DNA of 64,000 nucleotides, taken from contig NZ_JACMYK010000021.1 in NCBI RefSeq assembly GCF_020889785.1, positions 1 to 64,000 of the forward strand, read 5' to 3'. Below the pieces are notes generated by a model. It did no database searches. It saw nothing but the letters and a program-made list of their open reading frames with translations, and had not been told where the DNA came from. Source of the DNA: Bradyrhizobium acaciae (lineage in GTDB: Bacteria; Pseudomonadota; Alphaproteobacteria; Rhizobiales; Xanthobacteraceae). Below are positions 20,600-30,455 of the stretch, in pieces. Each line of letters opens with the position of its first letter. The first letter of the stretch is position 1. The position numbers were made by a program, and so were the translations under genes.

Positions 20600-21280
20600 A
20601 TGATGGGGTTCCTGATCATCGACGATCACCCCCTGTTCGGGGAGGCGCTTGGCAACGCCATCCGCATCTCGCATCCCGATGCCCGGATCTATGAGGCCAC
20701 CTCGATCAAGGGGGCCCTTAGCATCCTTGCCAGCGAGCCGAATATCGATCTGGCGCTGCTCGATCTGCTGCTGCCCGACGTAGTCGGCTTCTCCGGCTTC
20801 CAGAAGATCAGGGACCGCTATCCGCGGCTGCCGATCGCCATTGTCTCCAGTGAAGAAGACAAGCACACCATCCGTGAGGCGCTGGAAATGGGCGCGGTCG
20901 GCTATCTGCCGAAATCGACCTCGCTCGGCGAGCTGTCGCAGGCGATCGCGCGCGTGCTGAGCGGATCGGTCTCGGCGCCGCGGGATTTCGTCGCGGTCGG
21001 CGCGCTGGATCATTCCGAGACGGCGCGGACGCTGCGCGAGCGGATTCAGAAGCTGACGCCGCAGCAAATTCGCGTGCTTCATCTGATCGTCCGCGGCCTG
21101 CAGAACCGCGAGATCGCCTCCGAGCTCAAGCTCGCGGAGTCCACGGTCAAGGCGCATGTCACCGAGATCCTGCGCAAGCTGAAGCTGTTCAGCCGCAACA
21201 AGGCGATCATCGAGCTTGGCAAGATTCCGCTTCCGGTCCTCGAAGCCAGCTCGGGTGCGAAGGCGGAGAAAACGCCCTAG
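20600..21280 (+). CDS. NarL/FixJ-type response regulator (LuxR output), first of a tandem pair
   Basis: 226 residues. Receiver domain (FLIIDDHPLFGEAL; phosphoacceptor Asp in LALLDLLLPD near residue 54; Lys in YLPKS) and a C-terminal LuxR helix-turn-helix (LTPQQIRVLHLIVRGLQNREIASELKLAESTVKAHVTEILRKL, about 150-195). Such regulators (AgmR/ErbR) control PQQ alcohol dehydrogenases in Pseudomonas; the gene lies 36 bases after the cytochrome fusion. The acceptor motif and neighbourhood support a role in that regulon, by inference. ATG 20600 and 20603 are adjacent alternatives. Confidence 0.9.
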   Translation: MMGFLIIDDHPLFGEALGNAIRISHPDARIYEATSIKGALSILASEPNIDLALLDLLLPDVVGFSGFQKIRDRYPRLPIAIVSSEEDKHTIREALEMGAVGYLPKSTSLGELSQAIARVLSGSVSAPRDFVAVGALDHSETARTLRERIQKLTPQQIRVLHLIVRGLQNREIASELKLAESTVKAHVTEILRKLKLFSRNKAIIELGKIPLPVLEASSGAKAEKTP

Positions 21281-21360
21281 CTTGCTGCATTGCGAGGCGA
21301 ACGCATCCGGGATGCTACCTATAGGCTGCCGGTCAGCTTTGAGATAATGTCTTGGACATA

Positions 21361-22140
21361 ATGGCTGTCATCAGCGATCCGAGGGAGGACGGCGCAGCAT
21401 TGACCACGACCGCGCCCCTGGCGGACGAGCCGCCGCTCGATAAGGCGGGTGCGCCTCGACTGCTGATCGTCGAGGATCACCCGCTGTTCCGTGCCGCCCT
21501 GATCGGCGTGATCGGGGCCGAGTTTCCCGATTCCGAGGTGCTGCAGGCAACCTCGATCGATGGGGCGCTGGATGTGATCGCCGCGCGCGACGGGCTTGAT
21601 TTGATCCTGCTCGATCTGTCGATGCCGGGGACCACGGGCTTGCTCGGTGCCTACCGGGTGCGCGCCGCCGCACCGCGCAGTGCGCTGGTGATCGTATCGG
21701 CGCACGACGATTCCCGGATCATCGGCGGCGCGATCTCGCTCGGCATTTCCGGCTTCATCCCCAAATCGACACCGAAGGTCGAGCTGGCGCGCCTGCTGCG
21801 CGGCATCCTCGGAGGCGCGGTGTGCCTGCCGACGCGATTCCGCGACACGGCCGCGGCGCGGAAGGGCCAGGCCGAGACCAAGGAGCTGGTGCAGCAGCTC
21901 GGCCAGTTCACCGCGCAGCAGCTTCGCGTGCTCGACATGATCTGCCGTGGTTTGCAGAACAAGCACATCGCCTATCAGCTCGATATCTCCGTCACCACCG
22001 TGAAGGTGCACGTCTCGGAGATTCTGCGGAAGCTCGGCGTGCGCAGCCGGACCGAGGCGATCATCGCGCTGTCGAAGCTCGATTTCGGCAAGCACGACCA
22101 TGCACCGGTGACGGCCTCGTCGCACAACGCTGAATCATAA
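21361..22140 (+). CDS. NarL/FixJ-type response regulator (LuxR output), second of the tandem pair
   Basis: 259 residues. An N-terminal extension of about 32 residues precedes the receiver (LLIVEDHPLFRAAL; Asp in LILLDLSMPG; IPKS) and a LuxR output domain (FTAQQLRVLDMICRGLQNKHIAYQLDISVTTVKVHVSEILRKL). It is clearly paralogous to the preceding regulator, sharing LRVLxxICRGLQN and TVKxHVxEILRKL, pointing to a tandem duplication with divergence. Its 3' end overlaps the convergent kinase gene by six bases. ATG 21361 is chosen; TTG 21352 is an alternative. Confidence 0.9.
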   Translation: MAVISDPREDGAALTTTAPLADEPPLDKAGAPRLLIVEDHPLFRAALIGVIGAEFPDSEVLQATSIDGALDVIAARDGLDLILLDLSMPGTTGLLGAYRVRAAAPRSALVIVSAHDDSRIIGGAISLGISGFIPKSTPKVELARLLRGILGGAVCLPTRFRDTAAARKGQAETKELVQQLGQFTAQQLRVLDMICRGLQNKHIAYQLDISVTTVKVHVSEILRKLGVRSRTEAIIALSKLDFGKHDHAPVTASSHNAES

Positions 22141-23508
22141 CCGCGCACCGGATTGCTCCGCCGCCAGCAGGAACGACAGCAGCGAGCGCATCTCGGCCGG
22201 CTTGATCGGCTTCTTCAGAAGTTCGTGGCCGAAGGCCGAAACGTCGGAGGCGGCCTTGGCCGAGTAGTCGGCGGTCACGATGATCGCCGGAACCTTGGCG
22301 TTGATTTCGCCGCGGATCACATCGACGGCCTGGATTCCGGTCTCGCCATTGTCGAGGTGCAGGTCGGCGATGATGGCGTCGGGAATGCCGTCGAGCGCGT
22401 GGATGCGTTCGAGCGCCTCAGTCTTGGAGATCGTCACCGCGACGTCGCAACCCCATTTCTCCAGCAGATGGGCGAGACCCTCGGCGCTCGACAGGTCGTT
22501 CTCGATCAGCAGGATCTTCGCGCCCTCCATGCCGCCATAGCGATAGTCGACGCTGGCCTGTTCGCGCACGGGGATCGCAACCGGATCGAGTGTGCGGGGC
22601 ACCGTGACCGAGAACACCGAGCCTTTTCCGGCGCGCGAATTCAGCCTGATGTTGTGGCCGAGCAAGTCAGCAAACCGGCGCACGATCGACAGGCCGAGCC
22701 CGATGCCCGCCTTGTCGCCGGCGCTGGTCTCGCCGCGTTGAAATTCGACGAAGATGGCTTCGCGCTGGGCTTCCGGAATGCCCGGCCCGGTGTCGTGCAC
22801 CTCGATGCAGATGTCGTTGCCCTTGAGGCGGCATCCCATCAGCACGGTGCCGCGCTGGGTGTAGCGCAGCGCATTGGCCACGAGGTTTTGCAGGATCCGG
22901 CGCAGCATCAGCGGATCGGAGCGGACCACGGCAGACGACGGCATGATCCGGAAGCCGAGGTTGCGCTTGGCCGCGGTCGCGACAAATTCCTGCTCCAGCG
23001 CCTCGAACAGCGAGGCGATCGCGACTGGACCGATTTCGGGCCTCAGCACACCGGCATCGAGCTTCGAGATGTCGAGCAGCGTCCGCAGCATGTCTTCCAG
23101 TGTCGCCAGCGAACGGTCGACCTGGTCGGTCAGCGCGACGCTCTTTGGCTCGGTTGCCATTTCAGTCAGTGCGGACAGCGTCAGCCGCGCCGCATTCAAC
23201 GGCTGCAGCAGGTCGTGCGTCACCGAAACCAGCACCGATGATTTCAGCGAGCTTGCCGCCTCGGCCTGCTGCTTGGCCTGCAGCAGGCGTCCGTTGGTCT
23301 TCTCCAGCGATTGCAGCGCCTGCTTGAGCTGCTGGGTGCGGTCGCGGACCTGCTGATCCAGCGCAATGGCAGTCTCGAACAGCGAGAAGGCGTTGAGTTG
23401 CTGGTCGGTCGAACGTTCGACGCGCGACATCAGCGCGGCGTTGATCTTGCGCAGCTTCTCCGCTTCGCGCTCGAGGGCCGCAATGCGCGTGGTTATGGTG
23501 TCGGTCAT
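22135..23508 (-). CDS. Hybrid sensor histidine kinase coupled to a FIST protein (NahK/ErcS'-like)
   Basis: 457 residues, soluble. A coiled coil (about 5-85) is followed by HisKA with the phospho-acceptor His98 (SVTHDLLQPLNA), an HATPase domain (N box NLVANALRYT, DTGPGIP, GIGLGLSIV) and a C-terminal receiver (ILLIENDLSSAEG; Asp in IIADLHLD; LLKKPIKP). It has no transmembrane or PAS sensor, so input must come from a partner: its ATG overlaps the FIST gene stop (ATGA at 23505-23508), indicating translational coupling. FIST proteins paired with such kinases include NosP-NahK of Pseudomonas aeruginosa, where NosP senses nitric oxide and the locus is near the ethanol oxidation genes. The receiver could relay phosphate to one of the convergent LuxR regulators through a phosphotransfer step. 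Confidence 0.9.
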   Translation of the reverse strand: MTDTITTRIAALEREAEKLRKINAALMSRVERSTDQQLNAFSLFETAIALDQQVRDRTQQLKQALQSLEKTNGRLLQAKQQAEAASSLKSSVLVSVTHDLLQPLNAARLTLSALTEMATEPKSVALTDQVDRSLATLEDMLRTLLDISKLDAGVLRPEIGPVAIASLFEALEQEFVATAAKRNLGFRIMPSSAVVRSDPLMLRRILQNLVANALRYTQRGTVLMGCRLKGNDICIEVHDTGPGIPEAQREAIFVEFQRGETSAGDKAGIGLGLSIVRRFADLLGHNIRLNSRAGKGSVFSVTVPRTLDPVAIPVREQASVDYRYGGMEGAKILLIENDLSSAEGLAHLLEKWGCDVAVTISKTEALERIHALDGIPDAIIADLHLDNGETGIQAVDVIRGEINAKVPAIIVTADYSAKAASDVSAFGHELLKKPIKPAEMRSLLSFLLAAEQSGARL

Positions 23509-24677
23509 TGCGGCGCGAGTGCCCGCTTGCCGATGGCGATGCCGGTCAGCGTCTGGTTGACGTGCATGGAGCGATACTGCTCGCCATAGGTCTGAAAGCC
23601 AATCACTTTGTTGCTGCGATAGAGCTCCGACATCTCCCGCGACAGCTGGCGCTGCTCGACATCGAGCCGGCGCAGCACGCATTCGAAGCCGATGAACATC
23701 GAGACCTCGCCGAGATCCTCGGTCAGCTCCTTGAGCATGCGGCTCGTCACGTCGATCGGGTCGCGCTCGCGCGCCACCGTCAGCACCATCCCCTCGTCGA
23801 TGGCGCAGAAGAATTGCAGCGATCCGTCAGGGTTGGTGCGCTGGATCGACCGCGCGTAATAGGCGCCGCCGACGCGGACCAGGACCGGATGCGCTGCGAA
23901 GGAGAACAATTCGAGCTTGCTATCGCTGAGGCCGACGGCGCGGGAATATTCCAGCGCGGCCGGCTCGGCGTTCAATTCCTTGACGATGCGGTGCTCGATA
24001 TCGGCCTCGGTTACCACCATCTTGGTCGAGGTCGGCTCGAAATGGTCGCACTTGAACAGGCGGAACGGCAGCCGGGTCCGGATCAGGATCAGGACGGCGG
24101 CGTCGGTGAAGGCCTCGCCGCCATGGAAGACCCAGGACTTCTCGAAGCGCAGGCCGTCGCCGGCGGAGCCGCCGACCACCGGGATGTCGCCGAGCGAAGC
24201 GTAGATCGCCGACATGATGGTCTCCTCACGCTGGCACATGCCGTCGATGAAGAGCAGCCCGAAGGAATCGTCGGTATGATCGCAATGTTCGGTGCGCAGC
24301 GCGAACTCGTTCTGCAACTCGGTGCAGATCGAGCGGCCATGATCGACCCGAAATGTCGCGAGATCGAACAGCGGCCGCGCCGCGATGACGAAATCGGCCG
24401 CGTTGAAGCCCATCGCGACGACGCTGTCCTCGTCCCAGCCGCCGGGCGACAATTCGCCGGCCGTGGTGCAGCCGAAGATCGGAACGTCGGGCATCTGCCG
24501 CGACAGCTCGGCAATGAATTGCTTCGGATCATAGAACGGCGACACGAACACCACGAGCATGGCGAGATCAGCCGCCGCCAATTGGCGCGCGATCTCGTCC
24601 GCTGCTTCCCGCGGTCCGTCGGTCTTTGCCTGCACCACGACAATGCTGTCGGTGGCGCTGCCGTTCTCCTTCGCCAA
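23505..24677 (-). CDS. FIST N/C-domain sensory protein (NosP-like)
   Basis: 390 residues: a FIST_N domain (about 25-220; LAMLVVFVSPFYDP, IFGCTTAGELSPGGW, VVGGSAGDGLRF) and a FIST_C domain (about 225-375; ending near YGEQYRSMHVNQTLTGIAIG). FIST domains bind small ligands and feed signal-transduction proteins. The P. aeruginosa NosP subgroup binds haem and nitric oxide and inhibits its co-encoded kinase; the same FIST-then-hybrid-kinase order is found here. No membrane segment, so cytoplasmic. Whether this member binds haem cannot be told by eye. Confidence 0.85.
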   Translation of the reverse strand: MAKENGSATDSIVVVQAKTDGPREAADEIARQLAAADLAMLVVFVSPFYDPKQFIAELSRQMPDVPIFGCTTAGELSPGGWDEDSVVAMGFNAADFVIAARPLFDLATFRVDHGRSICTELQNEFALRTEHCDHTDDSFGLLFIDGMCQREETIMSAIYASLGDIPVVGGSAGDGLRFEKSWVFHGGEAFTDAAVLILIRTRLPFRLFKCDHFEPTSTKMVVTEADIEHRIVKELNAEPAALEYSRAVGLSDSKLELFSFAAHPVLVRVGGAYYARSIQRTNPDGSLQFFCAIDEGMVLTVARERDPIDVTSRMLKELTEDLGEVSMFIGFECVLRRLDVEQRQLSREMSELYRSNKVIGFQTYGEQYRSMHVNQTLTGIAIGKRALAPQ

Positions 24678-25120
24678 AGGCGTTCTCCCTGACCAGAATT
24701 TTTTGCTTTTCTTGGCGCGGCCGGCTGGGCTCGCGCGGGTCGTAAGGGCGTCCGGGCCGTGCCGCGATGGTTCGCGGCCAAGTCCGTCTTTATGTTCTAG
24801 GTCGTGAGGGGAATGTCATTGGCCGGGCGACGTCGCCGGCAACTACGCTCGCCGCGAACGCCAATGGCGCCGGTCGACGCGATGACATGGGACACCTCCC
24901 GATGTGTTCTCCCGGCCCGGGCAGGGACAGGTTTGATCGGTTCTAAAGTATCGGGCCGGCCCCGCGCGTCAATCACCTTGCCCACCCCCCTGGCCCGACC
25001 AAGGTAGTACCGCGCCGAACCGAACGACCGCTGCCCATTTACCGGGCCTTATTGATTCTGCCTTAGTTTTGCCCTCCGGGGCTGGGGCGGGTTGCTGCCG
25101 GACCCCGCGTGGTTTTCAGA
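24678..25120. other. Intergenic region between divergent FIST and chemoreceptor genes
   Basis: 443 bases that must contain two divergent promoters. I see no gene, repeat family or confident operator here. Confidence 0.5.
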
Positions 25121-27172
25121 ATGAAGACGGGGGTTGGAATGCCGGGACTGAAGCGATCGCTCTCGATCAGGTTCCCAACCCTCAGATTTCGAGCCAAGAT
25201 CATGCTCGGCTTTGCCGTCACGCTGGCGCTGTCGGCGGCCACCATGGGCTTTGCCTATATGGGCTTCGAGCGGGTCTCCGCCGGTGTCGGCTCCTACCGC
25301 CAGAGCGTCGCGGAAGCCGATCTCGCCCGCAACATCGACCGCGAAATGATCTCCTACCGTTCGCTGGCGCGCTACTACGTCGCGACCGGCAAGGAGGACG
25401 ACGCCAAGGCCGCGCTCGCCGCCGAGGCCAGCCTGAAGGATGCCATCGTGGCGTCGATGAAGGGCACCTCCAATCCGGCCCGGCTCGAGCAGGTCACCAA
25501 GCTGGAGCGCGAATTCCGCGCCTTCACCAAGATCTTTGCCGAGATCGTCCGCATCAAGGACGACAGCGCGCAGATCGCGCAGAACAAGCTCACCCGCAGC
25601 GCGACCGCGATGCGCTACAAGCTCGACGATCTGCCGAGCAACGCCGATGATTCCGAGCTGCAGTCGATCCAGTTCGGCGCCAAGAAGGTGGCCGACCAGC
25701 TGCTGTCGATCACCGGGGCGGTCAACGGCTTCGTCGTCAATGGCGACAAGACCGTTGCCTCCAGTGCGCTCGCCCGGCTGAAATTCGCCGACAATCTGGT
25801 GAAAGGCATCACCTCCAAGGATGAGCGGATCACCCAGAGCGTGAAGGACATCACCGCGCTGCTCGAAGAGTATCGCGAGGCGCTCGCCAAGCTGATCGCG
25901 AATGCCAAGTCGATTGACGAACTGACCGTCGAGATGACCGAATCCGCGGCCGCCATCAGCCAGGGCGCGGCGGCGATGAAGTCCGATCTGCTCGCCGACC
26001 AGAAGCGGCTCGAGAACGAATCGCATTCCATGATCGGCGAGACCGAGCAGCTGATCCTGATGCTCGCCGCCGGCAGCTTCGTGCTCGGGCTAGTTTGGGC
26101 GTTCCTGCTCGGCAAGGGCATTTCGCGGCCGATCGCGGCGATGTGTGCGGCGATGCGCGAACTCGCCGCGGGCAATTTCGACGTTGTGCTGCCCGGCCTC
26201 GGTCGGCGCGACGAGCTCGGCGAGATGGCCGGCGCCGTCGAGGAGTTCAAGGTCCAGGCGATCGCCAAGGCCGAGCGCGATGCCGCGACCCAGGAAGCGC
26301 AGAACAAGGCGAGCGCGACCGCGCGGCGCGCGGAGCTCATTCGCTTTGCCGACGAATTCGAATCCGCCGTCGGCTCGATCGTCTCGAACGTGTCGGCCTC
26401 CGCCGTGCAGCTCGAATCGGCGGCGGGGACGCTGACGCGGACTGCGGAGACCACGCAGAACCTGTCGAGCCAGGTCGCCAGCGCCTCCGAGGAAGCCTCC
26501 AGCAACATGCAGTCGGTGGCCTCCGCGACCGAGGAGCTGTCGGCGTCGGTCGACGAGATCGGCCGCCGTGCCAAGGAATCCAGCCAGATCGCCGATTCCG
26601 CCGTGCGTCAGGCCGAGCAGACCGATGCGCGGATCGGCAAGCTCTCGCGTGCTGCACAGGAGATCGGCGATGTGGTCAAGTTGATCACGGCGATCGCCGA
26701 GCAGACCAATCTCTTGGCGCTGAACGCCACCATCGAGGCTGCGCGCGCCGGCGATGCCGGCCGCGGCTTCGCGGTGGTTGCCTCCGAGGTGAAGTCGCTG
26801 GCGAGCCAGACCGCGCGAGCCACCGACGAGATCTCCACCCACATCTCGGGGATGCAGGCCGCGACGCAGGAATCGGTCGCCGCGATCAAGGAGATCGGTG
26901 GCACGATCGGACAGATCTCCGGGATCGCGACCAACATCGCCAGCTCGGTCGAGCAGCAGAGCGCGGCGACGCAGGAGATCGCGCGCAGCGTGCAGAACGT
27001 CGCGCAAGGTACCCAGGAAGCCGCTTCCAGTGTCACCCAGGTCAATCGCGGCGCCACCGAGACGGGCGCCGCCTCCGAAGAGGTGCTGAATTCGGCCCGC
27101 TCGCTGTCGGTCGAGAGCTCGCGGTTGCGCGAGGAACTCGACCGCTTCATGGCCAACATCCGCGCGGCGTAA
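25121..27172 (+). CDS. Methyl-accepting chemotaxis protein
   Basis: 683 residues. An inner-membrane segment near residues 25-48 ([19 protein letters not shown]) and a second near 318-338 ([21 protein letters not shown]) enclose a long all-helical periplasmic domain of about 270 residues, the size of helical-bimodular ligand domains. A HAMP linker ([20 protein letters not shown]) and the signalling domain follow, with the near-invariant hairpin tip [20 protein letters not shown]. There is no C-terminal CheR-tethering pentapeptide. The ligand is unknown. ATG 25121 is the first in frame; ATG 25139 (MPGLKRSLS) behind a G-rich stretch is equally likely. Confidence 0.93.
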   Translation: MKTGVGMPGLKRSLSIRFPTLRFRAKIMLGFAVTLALSAATMGFAYMGFERVSAGVGSYRQSVAEADLARNIDREMISYRSLARYYVATGKEDDAKAALAAEASLKDAIVASMKGTSNPARLEQVTKLEREFRAFTKIFAEIVRIKDDSAQIAQNKLTRSATAMRYKLDDLPSNADDSELQSIQFGAKKVADQLLSITGAVNGFVVNGDKTVASSALARLKFADNLVKGITSKDERITQSVKDITALLEEYREALAKLIANAKSIDELTVEMTESAAAISQGAAAMKSDLLADQKRLENESHSMIGETEQLILMLAAGSFVLGLVWAFLLGKGISRPIAAMCAAMRELAAGNFDVVLPGLGRRDELGEMAGAVEEFKVQAIAKAERDAATQEAQNKASATARRAELIRFADEFESAVGSIVSNVSASAVQLESAAGTLTRTAETTQNLSSQVASASEEASSNMQSVASATEELSASVDEIGRRAKESSQIADSAVRQAEQTDARIGKLSRAAQEIGDVVKLITAIAEQTNLLALNATIEAARAGDAGRGFAVVASEVKSLASQTARATDEISTHISGMQAATQESVAAIKEIGGTIGQISGIATNIASSVEQQSAATQEIARSVQNVAQGTQEAASSVTQVNRGATETGAASEEVLNSARSLSVESSRLREELDRFMANIRAA

Positions 27173-27205
27173 TGGGCGCGCGCCTGCGGTAGCCGACACA
27201 CCGCC

Positions 27206-27323
27206 GTCGTCCTGGCGAAAGCCAGGACCCATACGCCGCGGCCACTCGAAAGGGGCAAGCGGCGAGTTGTCCTTAAGCCAACAAACAGCGGTGGTAATGG
27301 GTCCCGGCCTGCGCCGGGACGAC
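27206..27323. repeat. Dispersed repeat GTCGTCCTGGCGAA...CGCCGGGACGAC family
   Basis: Starts GTCGTCCTGGCGAAAGCCAGG and ends GCGCCGGGACGAC, with internal GGACCCATA and TAATGGGTCC. Second copy of the family seen at 11914-12060. Confidence 0.75.
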
Positions 27324-27348
27324 ATCGTTGGTTGCGGAAACGGCGGGG

Positions 27349-27729
27349 CTAATCCCGCCCGAACTGGTGCTTCAACTCGACCTTGGCACGTTCCAGCCGT
27401 GAGCGCTCGGTCTTCGGCAGCGTCTTGCCGGCGCGGTTGATGTAGAAGGTCAGCATCGACAGCGCGGAACGATAGGCGCCGCTCTTCCGGCGCGCGCTGT
27501 GCTCGGCAGATGCTTTCAGCGATGATGCAATCCTCTTCGCGCTGGTCTGCCTGAACACGCCGTGCTTGAGGTCGAGCGCGTCGCTCTCTTTTGTTACCCG
27601 CTGCGACCAGCGCTTCGATGGCGTCTTCCTTGCGCCGCGCTTGCGACGCGTAGTGCTCGCCGGTCGCGTCGTCGATTTTGGTGCCGACTTTCTTGCCGTC
27701 TTGCGCGTCGCTTTCTTGTGTGCGGGCAT
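27349..27729 (-). CDS. DUF3175 protein with histone-H1-like basic N-terminus
   Basis: 126 residues. Residues 1-40 are a Lys/Arg/Ala/Thr-rich tail (HKKATRKTARKSAPKSTTRP) resembling histone H1 C-terminal and bacterial HU-like tails. Residues 45-126 are the conserved DUF3175 core (KRWSQRVTKESDALDLKHGVF...SALSMLTFYINRAGKTL). The function is unknown. The predicted charge suggests nucleic-acid binding. ACGGAGGCAACG directly precedes ATG 27729, making the start secure. Confidence 0.85.
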   Translation of the reverse strand: MPAHKKATRKTARKSAPKSTTRPASTTRRKRGARKTPSKRWSQRVTKESDALDLKHGVFRQTSAKRIASSLKASAEHSARRKSGAYRSALSMLTFYINRAGKTLPKTERSRLERAKVELKHQFGRD

Positions 27730-27869
27730 CGTTGCCTCCGTGGCTGTTGAGCGCAAAACAGCTCGTCGCAGTCTCGGTTCCTATGCCGCATTGCGGGAAC
27801 CCCCGCCGGCCTGCGGCGTTGATGTGCCGTGGCGGGCACTCCGTTTGCCGCAATCCGGGAGGGAGAACC

Positions 27870-29405
27870 TTGGAACGTATCGTTCCGGGGATTTTCTCAT
27901 TGGCCAATCTGATGAACCTGCAGCGGACACAGTTGAGCTCTGCGACAACGACTGACGGAACCGCGTCGCCCCATGAGCAGAGCGACGACCGCGTCATTGA
28001 GACCTCCATTCCGCTGCGGCTCGACAATCTCAGCTGGAGCGGCTTCCATACCCGCGTCGTGCTGGCACTCGGTATCACCTGGATTCTCGACGGGCTCGAA
28101 GTGACGCTCGCCGGTGCGTTGTCGGGGGCGCTCAAGGAGAGCCCGACGATGGGCTTCTCCAACGCCGATGTCGGTCTTGCCAGCAGCGCCTATCTCGCCG
28201 GCGCCGTGCTTGGCGCGCTCGGCTTCGGCTGGCTCACCGACCGGATCGGGCGCAAGAAGCTGTTCTTCATCACGCTCGCGGTTTATCTAACGGCGACCGC
28301 CGCGACCGCGCTGTCGTGGAACGTCGCGAGCTACGCGCTGTTTCGCTTCCTCACCGGCGCCGGCATCGGCGGCGAATACACCGCGATCAATTCGACCATC
28401 CAGGAGCTGGTGCCGGCGCGCTATCGCGGCTGGACCGATCTCGTCATCAACGGCAGCTTCTGGATTGGCGCTGCGATCGGTGCGCTGAGCGCCATCATCC
28501 TGCTCGATCCGGCGTTGCTTGCGCCGGATCACGGCTGGCGCATTGCCTATTTCACCGGCGCGGTGCTTGGCCTCGTCGTGCTGTTGATGCGGATGTGGAT
28601 TCCGGAAAGCCCGCGCTGGCTGATGATCCACGGCTTCCCCCAGCGGGCGCACGAGATTGTTGCCGATATCGAAACCTCGGTGCTCGGTCACGCGCAGTCC
28701 AGTGAAGATTTTGACAAGATCAAGCTGCGGATGCGCGATCACACCCCGCTGCGCGAGGTCGCGGTGACGCTGTTCTCGACCTACCGGCAGCGCTCGCTGG
28801 TTGGGCTGACGTTGATGGCCGCGCAGGCCTTCTTCTACAATGCGATCTTCTTTACCTTCGCGCTGATCCTGACCGATTTCTTCGGCATCGCCGCCAGCAA
28901 TGTCGGCTGGTACATCCTGCCGTTCGCCGCCGGCAACTTCCTCGGGCCGCTGCTGCTCGGCCGCCTGTTCGATACGCTCGGCCGCCGCACCATGATCGTG
29001 CTGACCTACGGCACCTCGGGCGTGCTGCTGGCGCTGTCCGGCTATCTGTTCTCGATCGGCGTGCTCAGTGCGCAGACCCAGACCATCGCCTGGATGGTGA
29101 TCTTCTTCTTCGCCTCGCCGGCGGCGAGCGCGGCCTATCTCACCGTCAGCGAGACGTTTCCGCTGGAGGTCCGCGCGCTCGCAATCGCGATCTTCTATGC
29201 GGTCGGTACCGGTATCGGCGGCGTGATCGGACCGGCGCTGTTCGGCGTGCTGATCGATACCGGATCGCGCAACAGCGTCTTCGCCGGCTACCTCTTGGGG
29301 TCGGCACTCATGTTGGTCGCCGCAGCCGTCGCATGGCGTTATGCCGTCGCGGCCGAGCGGAAATCGCTCGAATCTGTCGCGCGACCATTGGCATTTGTGG
29401 AGTAG
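27870..29405 (+). CDS. MFS transporter, sugar-porter-like
   Basis: About 511 residues with 12 predicted membrane helices. Family marks are the motif A loop GWLTDRIGRKKLF between helices 2 and 3, GAGIGGEYTAINSTI in helix 4, the PESPRWLMIHG loop after helix 6, and the second-half repeat RLFDTLGRRTM. These place it with sugar/organic-acid porters of the inner membrane. It is followed after three bases by otsB, so it could be part of the trehalose operon. The TTG at 27870 is preferred because GGAGGGAGAA lies just upstream; ATG 27912 has no ribosome-binding site. Confidence 0.88.
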   Translation: MERIVPGIFSLANLMNLQRTQLSSATTTDGTASPHEQSDDRVIETSIPLRLDNLSWSGFHTRVVLALGITWILDGLEVTLAGALSGALKESPTMGFSNADVGLASSAYLAGAVLGALGFGWLTDRIGRKKLFFITLAVYLTATAATALSWNVASYALFRFLTGAGIGGEYTAINSTIQELVPARYRGWTDLVINGSFWIGAAIGALSAIILLDPALLAPDHGWRIAYFTGAVLGLVVLLMRMWIPESPRWLMIHGFPQRAHEIVADIETSVLGHAQSSEDFDKIKLRMRDHTPLREVAVTLFSTYRQRSLVGLTLMAAQAFFYNAIFFTFALILTDFFGIAASNVGWYILPFAAGNFLGPLLLGRLFDTLGRRTMIVLTYGTSGVLLALSGYLFSIGVLSAQTQTIAWMVIFFFASPAASAAYLTVSETFPLEVRALAIAIFYAVGTGIGGVIGPALFGVLIDTGSRNSVFAGYLLGSALMLVAAAVAWRYAVAAERKSLESVARPLAFVE

Positions 29406-29408
29406 ACT

Positions 29409-30242
29409 ATGACGAAGCATGATTTGGCCGAAATGCCTCTGGATGATGACATCAGCCCCGACGCGACGACCGGCAGCTTGCCGGCGCCGGCATCGCTGAT
29501 CCCGCCGCTGCGGCAGACCGCGGTGCTGCTCGACATCGACGGCACGCTGCTCGATTTCGCGCCGACGCCGCGCGAGGTCTGGGTGCCGCCGGAACTGTCG
29601 ACCACGCTGAAGCGATTGCATGAGCGTACGGGCGGCGCGCTGGCGCTGGTCTCCGGCCGCTCGCTCAACGACATCGATCTGATCTTCGCGCCGGACGTAT
29701 TTCCCGCAATCGGCGGCCATGGCGCCGAGATGCGGTTGCAGCCGGACAGCGAGGCGGTCGCCGCGCATGCGCCGCCGCTCGACAAGGAATTGAAGCGCCG
29801 CCTTGCCGCGATCGCAAAGCTCAGCCCCGGCATTCTGCTCGAAGACAAGGGCTATTCGCTGGCGCTGCATTATCGGCTCGCGCCGCAGGCGGAGAAGGCG
29901 ATCTATGAAGCGGTGTCGCTGATCCGCGCCGAACTGCCGAATGCGCCGATCGAGGTGCTCCCGGGCAAGAGCGTTTGCGAGATCAAGCATTCCGGCTTCA
30001 CCAAGGCAACCGGCGTGCGCGAACTGATGACGCATGCGCGCTTCAAGGGACGCCGTCCGTTCTTCATCGGCGACGACGTCACCGACGAGACGGTGTTTGC
30101 GATCATGCCGGACTTCGACGGTCTCGCATTCTCGGTCGGCCGTCGTGCACTCGGCGTCGCCGGACATTTCGATGGGCCGAGCGATGTGCGTGCGTTTCTT
30201 GCGCGCCTGCTCGACGATGATAGGGACGTCAGCCTGTCCTAA
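29409..30242 (+). CDS. otsB: Trehalose-6-phosphate phosphatase
   Basis: 277 residues, HAD superfamily. Motif I is LLDIDGTLLDF (about 40-50), the region SGRSLNDID follows, and the late acidic motif is FFIGDDVTDETVF with the metal-binding Asp residues. It dephosphorylates trehalose-6-phosphate to trehalose. It begins three bases after the MFS gene stop and is followed by otsA. Trehalose made by OtsAB protects rhizobia against osmotic and desiccation stress. Confidence 0.95.
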   Translation: MTKHDLAEMPLDDDISPDATTGSLPAPASLIPPLRQTAVLLDIDGTLLDFAPTPREVWVPPELSTTLKRLHERTGGALALVSGRSLNDIDLIFAPDVFPAIGGHGAEMRLQPDSEAVAAHAPPLDKELKRRLAAIAKLSPGILLEDKGYSLALHYRLAPQAEKAIYEAVSLIRAELPNAPIEVLPGKSVCEIKHSGFTKATGVRELMTHARFKGRRPFFIGDDVTDETVFAIMPDFDGLAFSVGRRALGVAGHFDGPSDVRAFLARLLDDDRDVSLS

Positions 30243-30455
30243 CCAAATCAGCTGCATCGCGCGCTACACCACCCACGGCCGAATACGGTTGTTTTGCGTC
30301 GTAGCGTGCATCTCGCGTGAATTTTTCTTTTCGCGAGTTCCCGCGAGTTCCTTACCCCTTTGCCAGAATTTGGTTTCATTTGGGAGATTCCTTGATCAGG
30401 AACCATCTTGATGAATGGTTGTTAATACGCGAGTTGACCAACAGGAGGGGACCTG

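Noticed and set aside
26090..28162. Long minus-strand open frame over the chemoreceptor and DUF3175 region
   Set aside because: It runs antisense to conserved chemoreceptor motifs and through an intergenic repeat, so it is not a gene.
28287..30257. Long antisense open frame across the MFS and otsB genes (minus strand)
   Set aside because: Composition is Arg/Gln/Asp-rich shadow sequence; both plus-strand genes carry clear motifs.
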